Shown one piece after another: positions 57,668 through 64,000 of a DNA stretch of 64,000 nucleotides. The notes beneath the pieces are model-generated. The model was not told where the DNA came from, did no database searches, and saw only the letters and a list, made by a program, of their open reading frames with translations. The stretch lies in NCBI RefSeq assembly GCF_016902295.1, contig NZ_JACJLQ010000005.1, positions 1 to 64,000 of the forward strand. Reading direction: 5' to 3'. Numbering within the stretch: the stretch's first letter is position 1; each line of letters begins with the position of its first letter. A program made the translations under genes and the position numbers. This stretch comes from Bacteroides caecigallinarum (GTDB taxonomy: Bacteria > Bacteroidota > Bacteroidia > Bacteroidales > Bacteroidaceae).

Positions 57668-57759
57668 TTTTTAAGTTCTTCAGTTTTTAAGTTAGTTGAT
57701 AACAGTCCAACAATTAACAACTCATAAACTCAAAAACTCATAAACTCATAAACTTAAAA
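57666..57759. repeat. Short repeats between the ATPase and DUF4435 genes
   Basis: AGTTTTTAAGTT occurs at 57666-57677 and 57682-57693; the other side of the gap has AACTCATAA-type repeats (57719-57750) and AACTTAAAA (57751-57759), which is the reverse complement of the left TTTTAAGTT. The gap may fold as a hairpin in the mRNA. Confidence 0.6.
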
Positions 57760-57764
57760 TACAT

Positions 57765-58760
57765 ATGGGAAAACGACTTACGGAAAACCTTTCATCACTA
57801 TATATCGGTGCGGCAAACAATCTGAAGCCCAAACATGCAAAGAGGAAGATTGTGGCATACGTGGAGAGCTATGACGACATATCGTTCTGGCGTGCCCTGC
57901 TCTCAGAGTATGAAAACGACAAGGTTTATTTCGAAGTCATGCTTCCATCACAAAGTTCGCTTGCCAAAGGAAAGAAAACCGTCCTTATGAACCAGCTTGG
58001 AAAACAGTTGGGCGAAAACATGATAGCCTGTGTGGACAGCGACTATGACTACCTCCTGCAAGGCCGAACAAACACCTCGCGCTACATGATAGAATGTCCG
58101 TACGTACTGCAGACGTATGCCTACGCCATAGAGAACTACCACTGCTATGCCGAAGGTCTGCACGATGTATGCGTTACAGCCACACTTAACGACCATAAGC
58201 TGATAGACTTCCCTGCTTTCATGAAGGCATACTCCAATATAGCCTGGCCGCTTTTTATATGGTCAGTATGGTTCTACAGAAGACACATCCTCGCAGAATT
58301 CTCGCTACTTGATTTCTGTTCGTATGTCAAGCTGGACCAGGTAAGCACACGTTATCCCGAACGAAGCCTTGAGCACATGGCAAAGAAAGTGGAGAAAAAG
58401 CTTCATGACCTCGAGCGCAGACATCCCGAAGCCAAGCGCGAGATTGAGGAACTGAAAAGAGAACTCCCCACACTCGGAGTAACTTCCGACAATACATATA
58501 TGTTCATACAAGGGCATCACATAATGGACAATGTGGTTCTCCGTCTGCTCATACCGGTATGTACCGTTCTCCGCCGAGAAAGAGAACAGCAGATTCATGA
58601 CCTCGCCCTCCACAGCCTTCAGCTCCATAACGAACTGACCAACTACCAGCGTTCTCAGATTGGTGTGGAAGTGGTGATACACAAAAATCTCAATTACAAG
58701 AATTCACCGCTCTATGCCAAGATTCGCGCTGATGTGGAAAAGCTTTTGAAAAGAATTTGA
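57765..58760 (+). CDS. DUF4435 protein, Toprim-like, PARIS AriB-like
   Basis: 331 residues, soluble. The N-terminal half carries a Toprim-like pattern: a first acidic motif AYVESYDDISFW with Glu34 and a DxD motif IACVDSDYDYLL with Asp91 and Asp93. These are the residues needed for metal-dependent cleavage in Toprim nucleases such as OLD and AriB. The middle (about 205-240) is a charged, likely coiled segment (KVEKKLHDLERRHPEAKREIEELKREL, in parts). It follows the ABC-type ATPase gene under the same promoter. In PARIS, phage triggering frees the DUF4435 nuclease, which attacks host RNA. Here activity is inferred from the motif residues and the pairing. Confidence 0.85.
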   Translation: MGKRLTENLSSLYIGAANNLKPKHAKRKIVAYVESYDDISFWRALLSEYENDKVYFEVMLPSQSSLAKGKKTVLMNQLGKQLGENMIACVDSDYDYLLQGRTNTSRYMIECPYVLQTYAYAIENYHCYAEGLHDVCVTATLNDHKLIDFPAFMKAYSNIAWPLFIWSVWFYRRHILAEFSLLDFCSYVKLDQVSTRYPERSLEHMAKKVEKKLHDLERRHPEAKREIEELKRELPTLGVTSDNTYMFIQGHHIMDNVVLRLLIPVCTVLRREREQQIHDLALHSLQLHNELTNYQRSQIGVEVVIHKNLNYKNSPLYAKIRADVEKLLKRI

Positions 58761-58789
58761 AAAATCAGTCAGTGAACGGACAAGTCTTT

Positions 58790-58880
58790 TAAATAGGGGA
58801 AATGTGAAATTTAAGGCTTAAAACACAACGGAAAATGTGAAATTTTCCACCTAAAACAATCAGTATAATGTGAAAACAGT
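58790..58880. repeat. AATGTGAAA repeats in the convergent gap
   Basis: AATGTGAAA occurs about three times (near 58800, 58834 and 58866) at about 33-base spacing. The two first copies lie in a longer imperfect repeat ending TAAAACA. One copy forms GGAAAAT...ATTTTCC (58830-58848), a small hairpin without a T run. It separates the DUF4435 gene from the convergent AAA gene. Confidence 0.5.
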
Positions 58881-58945
58881 TATATTTACAGATAATGTGC
58901 GACAAGAAGTTTGTACGAAAAAAATACAATAAATCTTTAATTGTA

Positions 58946-60082
58946 TCAGCTCACCCCAAAATACTGCGTCCGCAACCAATAAGCATATATCGGATCTTGG
59001 AATGAATACTTGCCGCCCTGATTATCCAATATATCATTTCTTACGAGAGCTACCTTTGAGCGGGCAATAGAAGTAGGAGAAGATATCCTGTAGCGATGCA
59101 TCACCTCCGTAGAACTGATATTGGTTTCACCGGCAAGCAAAGCATTCAGATAATTAAGTTGCTGGACTGTAAGGGTTTCCGTAATTGTCACAAACAGAAG
59201 ACTTAGCTGCTCAACCAAAGCTGAATGTGACTCCTGCACTATACCAACGGTGCATATATCCTTTGTCCTCAACCAAGACAATTGGGCTAACTGCTGTGCA
59301 TAATACGGATGATTGTCTGTCAGCTCGGCTATCAGATGACTTGCTTCATCGGTTATACTCTTTCCGGTGTCTGTGAAACGGGTTTTGAAAAAGTCCACAA
59401 GATATGGAGTGGCTATCTTGTTCAGAAAAATAAGATTACCAAACTTGTAGAATGGTTTGGAAGAGTCAGTAAAGACTTCCAACATCATGTGGCGCTTGCT
59501 TCCATAAAGACAATATGCTACATGCTGGTGCAACTGCCAGTGGGATCGTAATTTCTTCTGAAAATAATCAGAATCAGTAAAATCGGCTATGTTCTGAAAT
59601 TCATCAATACAGATAACTATCTTCAACCCCTTCGCCACAGCAATCTTCTCTGCCAGGTCAAGCACTTCGTCTGGAGTACGTTTAACCTGTTCCCAATCAA
59701 AATCAATAGTTACTTCACTCATCGGGTCTGAAGCTATCGAGATTTTGGGAACCAACCGTGAAAAGAATTTCCTGGCATCTGATATTGCTTCCTCCCATCT
59801 GCCAGAAGTGGCTGAAATAACTTTCTGAGCCAATAATGAATAAAAGTGTTCCTCGCTGCGTACATTAAAGAGGTCGATATGACAAACACGTAAATTATGT
59901 TCACGCTCCATAGCCCGTTCGGCCGCTTTATTCACAAGAGAACTTTTACCCCAACGGCGTGGAGATATTATGATTGTATTTATCAACGACGTAAAGTTAT
60001 CCACAAGATATGCGGTTTCTTGTTCCCGGTCTGTAAAATTCTTTTCTGTGGCAATTTTTCCAAAGACAAACGGAGTTTCCAT
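58946..60082 (-). CDS. ATPase_2-type AAA protein
   Basis: 378 residues, soluble. Seen: N-terminal EKNFTDREQETAYLVDNF, Walker A ISPRRWGKSSLVNKA (about 39-53), Walker B IVICIDEFQNIADF (about 155-168), a sensor region YCLYGSKRHMM, and a C-terminal winged-helix part ending FQDPIYAYWLR, the usual tail of the archaeal-type ATPase_2 family. These proteins are often mobile or stress-related and of unknown function. Its promoter carries two 19-base repeats. Unusual upstream 22-base palindromic array. Convergent with the ATPase-DUF4435 pair. Confidence 0.85.
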   Translation of the reverse strand: METPFVFGKIATEKNFTDREQETAYLVDNFTSLINTIIISPRRWGKSSLVNKAAERAMEREHNLRVCHIDLFNVRSEEHFYSLLAQKVISATSGRWEEAISDARKFFSRLVPKISIASDPMSEVTIDFDWEQVKRTPDEVLDLAEKIAVAKGLKIVICIDEFQNIADFTDSDYFQKKLRSHWQLHQHVAYCLYGSKRHMMLEVFTDSSKPFYKFGNLIFLNKIATPYLVDFFKTRFTDTGKSITDEASHLIAELTDNHPYYAQQLAQLSWLRTKDICTVGIVQESHSALVEQLSLLFVTITETLTVQQLNYLNALLAGETNISSTEVMHRYRISSPTSIARSKVALVRNDILDNQGGKYSFQDPIYAYWLRTQYFGVS

Positions 60083-60110
60083 ATTATGAGTTTTTATTGT
60101 TTATCACCTA

Positions 60111-60118
60111 CAAAGATA
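60111..60118 (-). promoter_or_regulatory. Promoter of the ATPase_2-type gene
   Basis: CAAAGATA on the plus strand reads TATCTTTG on the minus strand, matching TAnnTTTG, about 30 bases before the start. Confidence 0.65.
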
Positions 60119-60119
60119 T

Positions 60120-60167
60120 TACAAAAAATGTAATAACAAAAAGAGTTATACAAAAACTGTAATAACA
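60120..60167. promoter_or_regulatory. Paired operator-like direct repeats TACAN5TGTA
   Basis: Two 19-base copies (60120-60138 and 60149-60167) differ at one position and are 29 bases apart. Each contains the dyad TACA-N5-TGTA followed by ATAACA. They start 2 bases upstream of the -7 box, over the -33 region, where a repressor would block transcription. Confidence 0.65.
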
Positions 60168-60250
60168 CTTTCTGTAACATACACCAAAATTCCTATTAAT
60201 ATTTAATGAAGCGGACGTCAATAAATTCTGAAATTTGCGTACAAAGTTGC

Positions 60251-60338
60251 CGTTACACGTACGTGTAACGGGCGGAACACGAACGTGTAACGAGCGGAAC
60301 ACGTAGGTGTTACGCGCGTGACACGAACGTGTTACGGT
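60251..60338. repeat. Four contiguous 22-bp palindromic units after the MATE gene
   Basis: Units at 60251-60272, 60273-60294, 60295-60316 and 60317-60338 are each exactly 22 bases. The first contains a perfect 20-base palindrome, CGTTACACGTACGTGTAACG; the others are imperfect versions sharing ACACGNANGTGTNACG. The array begins 24 bases after the MATE stop (minus strand) and is far more GC-rich than its surroundings. Its organisation is identical to the array after mutL, but its sequence is different. Confidence 0.9.
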
Positions 60339-60362
60339 TTATATATCTAAGAATTTCTACAA

Positions 60363-61718
60363 TTATCCTTTTATCCGAGATAATATCTTTGGAAACTGCC
60401 ATGCAAATAAAGCTGTACAGCACACAGCAGCTGTGGCATCCGAAATTGCTTCGGCAGCAAATATCCCTTCCACTCCCCAAAAATGAGGCAATATCAGTGC
60501 CAGAGGAATAAGCAGAATAACCTTTCTCAACAAGGCTATGAAGATTGAAATCTTAGCCTGTCCCAAAGCTACAAACATGTTCTGACATGCACGCTGGAGT
60601 CCAAATATAGACATTCCGGCAAGGAACAGAGGCATGACTTGCGAAACAGTCTCTATCAAAGCATCATCATCTGTAAATACGGAAGCAACAACATGAGGGA
60701 ATAATACTATCAGAAGTATCAACAGAAAATTGAAACTGAACATGAATGTAACCACTATCTTGAAACATTGCTTCACACGTTCCTTATAGGCGTGACCATA
60801 ATTGTAGCTCACCACTGGAACAAATCCCTGGGCAAAACCTACAAGCGGCACACTGACAAACTGCATTGCACTCTGCATAATGGCAAGCGCACTGACATAT
60901 ATATCTCCAAAATGCTTCAGGCTTCCATTAAGAACGAAACCGACAAGACTCTCCGTACTTGCCATGATAAATGGTGATACTCCGAGAGCAACGACAGAGA
61001 GGACTATCTTTTTCTGAAGCCGCATATACTTCCTTTCAAGCGGAAGCGATGCAGAACTTGAAGTAAGGAAACGCAGCACCCAAATGGCACTCACTGCTTG
61101 CGACAGGACAGTAGCTATGGCAGCTCCCTTTACTCCCATATCGAAAGTGAAAATGAATATAGGATCGAGAATGATATTCAGCAATGCACCTATCACTACC
61201 GACCACATGGCTATGGCAGGTCTTCCCTGAGAGTTTATGAATGTATTAAGTCCTGTGGATATTTCAACGAACAGTGTACCAAGCAGATAGACAGAGAGAT
61301 AATCTTCTGCAAACGGCAGTGTCCTTTCGGATGCTCCGGTAAGCAGTAGAATAGGTTCCATGAAGATGTATGCTATCAGTGAGGTAATGATAGTGAAAAG
61401 TATCAGCATCACAAAACCGTTTCCCAATATACGTCCTGCTCTTTCCCTGTCACCCTGCCCCAAAGCCATGGCAGCAAGAGGAGCACCGCCGGCTCCAACT
61501 ATCGACGAAAACGATGATATGAGTATTACTATCGAGGTAGTGACACCAACCCCGGCAAGAGCCTCTGTTCCTATACCGGGGATGTGTCCTATATAAATTC
61601 TGTCAACTATATTATAAAGCAGATTGACAAACTGGGCAGCCACGGCAGGCAGCGCCATACGGAACACCAAAGGCAGCATTCTGTCCGTACCCAGCCTTTC
61701 TTCATAACGATTGTTCAT
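60363..61718 (-). CDS. MATE-family efflux transporter
   Basis: 451 residues from the ATG at 61718; an upstream ATG at 61790 would lie inside the preceding gene and adds unrelated residues. The start overlaps the thioesterase stop by one base (TAATG). About twelve membrane helices in two halves. Seen: MALPAVAAQFVNLLYNIVDRIYIGHIPGIGTEALAGVG (in parts), the family motif LNIILDPIFIF, and GFAQGFVPVVSYNYGH. MATE proteins export drugs or metabolites against a Na+ or H+ gradient. The substrate is unknown. Confidence 0.92.
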   Translation of the reverse strand: MNNRYEERLGTDRMLPLVFRMALPAVAAQFVNLLYNIVDRIYIGHIPGIGTEALAGVGVTTSIVILISSFSSIVGAGGAPLAAMALGQGDRERAGRILGNGFVMLILFTIITSLIAYIFMEPILLLTGASERTLPFAEDYLSVYLLGTLFVEISTGLNTFINSQGRPAIAMWSVVIGALLNIILDPIFIFTFDMGVKGAAIATVLSQAVSAIWVLRFLTSSSASLPLERKYMRLQKKIVLSVVALGVSPFIMASTESLVGFVLNGSLKHFGDIYVSALAIMQSAMQFVSVPLVGFAQGFVPVVSYNYGHAYKERVKQCFKIVVTFMFSFNFLLILLIVLFPHVVASVFTDDDALIETVSQVMPLFLAGMSIFGLQRACQNMFVALGQAKISIFIALLRKVILLIPLALILPHFWGVEGIFAAEAISDATAAVCCTALFAWQFPKILSRIKG

Positions 61719-62128
61719 TACATCAAACTTTCCAGATTCAGTTCTGTCTTTTTCCTGTAACCGGAACTTGTGAATACGGCAACCGGGCAACCTTCCTCAT
61801 CGCTGATACGAACCTCGATGAAAGGTATCTTGGCATGATTGAATGTCTCCACAGCCTCGGCATACACATATCCGCTGCTTACCGCGCGCAGGAATGTAAT
61901 ATTGGCATTAAGAGAAAGAGTAAGTTGATTCCGGCTGTTTGCCACAGCGGCAAAAGCCAAATCTGCAAGTGTGAACAAGGCTCCACCCTGACACACTCCT
62001 CCCCCGTTAAGATGTTTCTCCGTAACGAGCATACGCGCTTTGGCATATCCCTCGCGTACTTCGAGAAGTTCAACTCCCGCCTCAGCTGCGAAACGGTCGT
62101 GTGAAAGCATTTCTTTTAGAGTTTTCAT
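61718..62128 (-). CDS. PaaI-family thioesterase (hot-dog fold)
   Basis: 136 residues from the ATG at 62128, which lies 12 bases after the DUF2027-Smr stop; the longer reading from 62206 runs inside that gene. The hot-dog fold pattern is clear: HLNGGGVCQGGALFTLADLAFAAVAN (in parts; catalytic-region HxNxxGxxxGG) and YVYAEAVETFNHAKIPFIEVRI. Family members hydrolyse acyl-CoA thioesters, such as phenylacetyl-CoA intermediates or 1,4-dihydroxy-2-naphthoyl-CoA. Substrate is unknown. Forms an operon with the genes on both sides. Confidence 0.87.
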   Translation of the reverse strand: MKTLKEMLSHDRFAAEAGVELLEVREGYAKARMLVTEKHLNGGGVCQGGALFTLADLAFAAVANSRNQLTLSLNANITFLRAVSSGYVYAEAVETFNHAKIPFIEVRISDEEGCPVAVFTSSGYRKKTELNLESLM

Positions 62129-62139
62129 GAGTTTGAGTT

Positions 62140-63201
62140 TTATTTTATTATCACCATTGTTGCTCCATATCCATATTCGCGGAACGAGGCATCCTGGCTC
62201 AAGCATGTCCTGTACTTACGCTTAAGTTCGTCAAGCAATGCCTTGCGCAAAACACCATCGCCCTTACCATGAATGAACACGATCTTCTGTCCGGTATTTC
62301 TCTTGTATTCCTCCATAGTCTTGCGGAATACGTCAAGCTGATAGTTCAGCATTTCCGCATTTCCCATACCTGTAGTATCATCTAGAAGAGCGTCTATATG
62401 AAGGTCTATTTCGATAATTCCGTTCTTGATTTTCTTTTCTTCCTTGCGCAACACTTTCTTTGGGACATCATTTTCTTCACCCTTCGATAACAACGCTTTC
62501 TTAATATCATCGGCATTGACATACACCTGTTTGGCTTCTTCATCATCTTTCACCACATCATAAATCAATGCAGGTTCGTTGAAGAATTCATTTTCTTCGA
62601 ACGTATGAAGTTTATAGAACTTAACTGTGTCAATTCTGATTTCAGTAGAAACAGCCGGCTTGATAAGGAAAGTACGGTCATCCTTATAAGCGATAATCTG
62701 TACTGCCACATGCTCCAAATCATTCAAATCTTTCTTCTCGAATTCCTCAAGCGCCTGTTTCATGTTCGGCTTGACAGTACCGCGGCTTCTCAGAGTCCAG
62801 CTCTTTCCTTCGGCAGAGAGATAGATATAATCAATAAAATAATTGCTGTCGTTCACTAAATATGCATCAAATCCTGTAGTGCTGATAGCCTTAATATCAT
62901 GCGGAACAAATGCCAGGAAGACATTAAGCACATCGTTTCCTCTGATTTCAGGCGCACGATATGTTATCGGTCTGTCATCCTCTTCCTCTTCTTCCTCCTC
63001 AACAGGTGCCTGCTGTGGTTTTGAAACAGACTTCATCGGGATATTATAATCATCGGTCTGAATAACCACACATTCCTTTATAAGCATAGGTATCTCGAAA
63101 CCGTCCTCTCCTTCTACCAAGGCTATATCCTTGCCTTGAAAACCTCGTACTATACCGCCTCCCACTTCGCTGAGGAAACGTACTTTATCTCCTATTTTCA
63201 T
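62140..63201 (-). CDS. DUF2027 protein with C-terminal Smr domain
   Basis: 353 residues, soluble. The N-terminal part opens with a small beta domain ([20 protein letters not shown]) followed by an acidic linker with a run of glutamates (about 70-77) and the DUF2027 body (about 80-240). The C-terminal Smr domain (about 265-353) has [28 protein letters not shown] and [11 protein letters not shown], the motifs of the MutS2-type nicking-nuclease or RNA-binding Smr domain. First gene of the operon with thioesterase and MATE genes. Role unknown, nucleic-acid binding inferred. Confidence 0.88.
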   Translation of the reverse strand: MKIGDKVRFLSEVGGGIVRGFQGKDIALVEGEDGFEIPMLIKECVVIQTDDYNIPMKSVSKPQQAPVEEEEEEEDDRPITYRAPEIRGNDVLNVFLAFVPHDIKAISTTGFDAYLVNDSNYFIDYIYLSAEGKSWTLRSRGTVKPNMKQALEEFEKKDLNDLEHVAVQIIAYKDDRTFLIKPAVSTEIRIDTVKFYKLHTFEENEFFNEPALIYDVVKDDEEAKQVYVNADDIKKALLSKGEENDVPKKVLRKEEKKIKNGIIEIDLHIDALLDDTTGMGNAEMLNYQLDVFRKTMEEYKRNTGQKIVFIHGKGDGVLRKALLDELKRKYRTCLSQDASFREYGYGATMVIIK

Positions 63202-63225
63202 ATTCTTTCAGTATTATAGTTCAAG

Positions 63226-63233
63226 CAAAAGTA
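63226..63233 (-). promoter_or_regulatory. Promoter of the DUF2027-Smr operon
   Basis: CAAAAGTA on the plus strand reads TACTTTTG on the minus strand, matching TAnnTTTG, about 25 bases before the start. It faces away from the queA promoter. Confidence 0.65.
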
Positions 63234-63264
63234 GTTACTTTTAAGCAGATACGAAAGTTTTTTA

Positions 63265-63272
63265 TACTTTTG
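63265..63272 (+). promoter_or_regulatory. Promoter of queA
   Basis: TACTTTTG matches TAnnTTTG, 26 bases before the queA start. Confidence 0.65.
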
Positions 63273-63298
63273 CAGAAAATATTGAACAAACTACACAG

Positions 63299-64000
63299 AT
63301 GGAAGAAACGAAACACATAAAGATAAGCGACTATAACTATCCACTTCCGGACGAAAGAATAGCAAAATTCCCGCTGAAAGAGCGCGACAGTTCCAAACTA
63401 CTGGTTTACAATCACGGCGAAATAGAAGAAAGAGTCTTCACTTCACTGCCGGAATATATCGAACCGGGATCTCTGATGATTTTCAACAATACAAAGGTTA
63501 TTCAGGCAAGACTGCATTTCAGAAAAGAAACTGGTGCGCTGATAGAAATTTTCTGTCTTGAACCTATAAAGCCTAACGATTACGTGCTGAACTTCCAGCA
63601 GACAGAACACTCGGCATGGCTCTGCATGGTGGGCAATCTGAAGAAATGGAAAGAAGGTCCGCTTCACAGGGAAATGACCGTTAAAGGCAAACCGCTGACA
63701 CTGACTGCCACACGAGGCGAATGTCACGGCACAAGCCACTGGATAGACTTCAGCTGGGACAACAGCGAAGTGACTTTTGCTGATATCCTTGAAGTGTTCG
63801 GCGAACTTCCTATCCCTCCATATCTGAACCGCGAGACACAGGAAAGCGACAAGGAGACTTACCAGACAGTGTATTCTAAGATAAAAGGTTCTGTGGCTGC
63901 ACCAACAGCTGGATTGCATTTCACAGAGAGAGTGCTTGACACACTGAGAAACAAGGGTGTTGACCTGGAAGAAGTGACTCTGCATGTGGGAGCCGGTACT
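63299..64000 (+). CDS. queA: tRNA preQ1(34) S-adenosylmethionine ribosyltransferase-isomerase, 5' part
   Basis: 234 codons are present and the frame stays open to the window edge, so the gene continues to the right. QueA transfers and rearranges the ribosyl part of S-adenosylmethionine onto preQ1 in tRNA, making epoxyqueuosine. Seen from the ATG: YNYPLPDERIAKFPLKERDSSKLL near the N-terminus, MIFNNTKVIQARL, FGELPIPPYLNR, and GSVAAPTAGLHFTERVL with VTLHVGAGT, all signature motifs. Own promoter upstream, divergent from the DUF2027-Smr gene. Confidence 0.96.
   Translation, partial: MEETKHIKISDYNYPLPDERIAKFPLKERDSSKLLVYNHGEIEERVFTSLPEYIEPGSLMIFNNTKVIQARLHFRKETGALIEIFCLEPIKPNDYVLNFQQTEHSAWLCMVGNLKKWKEGPLHREMTVKGKPLTLTATRGECHGTSHWIDFSWDNSEVTFADILEVFGELPIPPYLNRETQESDKETYQTVYSKIKGSVAAPTAGLHFTERVLDTLRNKGVDLEEVTLHVGAGT

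Noticed and set aside
58946-60082. The ATPase_2-type gene as third member of the PARIS-like module
   Set aside because: It is convergent, has its own promoter and operator-like repeats, and its family is not known to belong to PARIS.
60251-60338. CRISPR-like array or tRNA-like structure after the MATE gene
   Set aside because: No spacers, no cas genes and no tRNA features; the units are simple dyads.

Overview
The window is a gene-dense stretch of a Bacteroidales chromosome, most likely Bacteroidaceae (Bacteroides or Phocaeicola); species cannot be fixed by eye. Reasons: hybrid two-component regulators with Reg_prop/Y_Y_Y sensors, a fucRIAKP cluster in the Bacteroides order, DUF3256, OstA-like, DUF2027-Smr and BT_3928-type proteins, an AT-rich genome, and at least twenty promoters with the Bacteroidetes -7 element TAnnTTTG. 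No tRNA, rRNA, IS element, prophage or CRISPR array was seen.

Layout. 1-2.1 kb: class II fructose-bisphosphate aldolase and zinc-free ribosomal protein L31, divergent. 2.1-11.8 kb: a full HTCS regulator, a second HTCS-like regulator that has lost its kinase and receiver, and a secreted GH31 glycosidase. 11.9-16.7 kb: CCA-adding enzyme, then a cobalamin riboswitch controlling nrdD-nrdG. 16.9-17.3 kb: an ATG-free, C-poor repeat region bounded by its own promoter and terminator (candidate ncRNA). 17.5-20.8 kb: mdh and dnaG. 20.8-25.6 kb, minus strand: DUF1599, DoxX-like, tpiA, SPOR and folE as one operon, plus a LysM/M23 peptidase. 25.9-35.6 kb, minus: guaB, three parvulin-type periplasmic folding proteins, an OstA-like protein, a small membrane protein, mutL and a DUF3256 protein. 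35.8-42.6 kb, minus: recQ, the tig-clpP-clpX proteostasis group and lptB; mlaE-mlaF diverge from lptB. 44.3-50.7 kb: fucose operon. 50.9-56.7 kb: MscS channel, AspT-like transporter, Upf1-like helicase and EamA exporter. 56.8-60.1 kb: an AAA-ATPase/DUF4435 pair that resembles the PARIS anti-phage module, facing an ATPase_2-type AAA protein. 60.3-64 kb: MATE exporter, thioesterase, DUF2027-Smr protein and the 5' part of queA.

How genes work together. fba, tpiA and mdh serve central carbon metabolism, and fucose catabolism (FucP, FucI, FucK, FucA) delivers dihydroxyacetone phosphate into it. nrdDG is an oxygen-free deoxynucleotide route under B12 control. OstA-like protein, LptB, MlaEF and the SurA-like proteins all concern outer-membrane building.

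Most worth a second look: the PARIS-like pair; the kinase-less HTCS; the C-poor repeat RNA candidate; and two unrelated-sequence but identically built arrays of four contiguous 22-bp palindromic units, one just after mutL and one just after the MATE gene.
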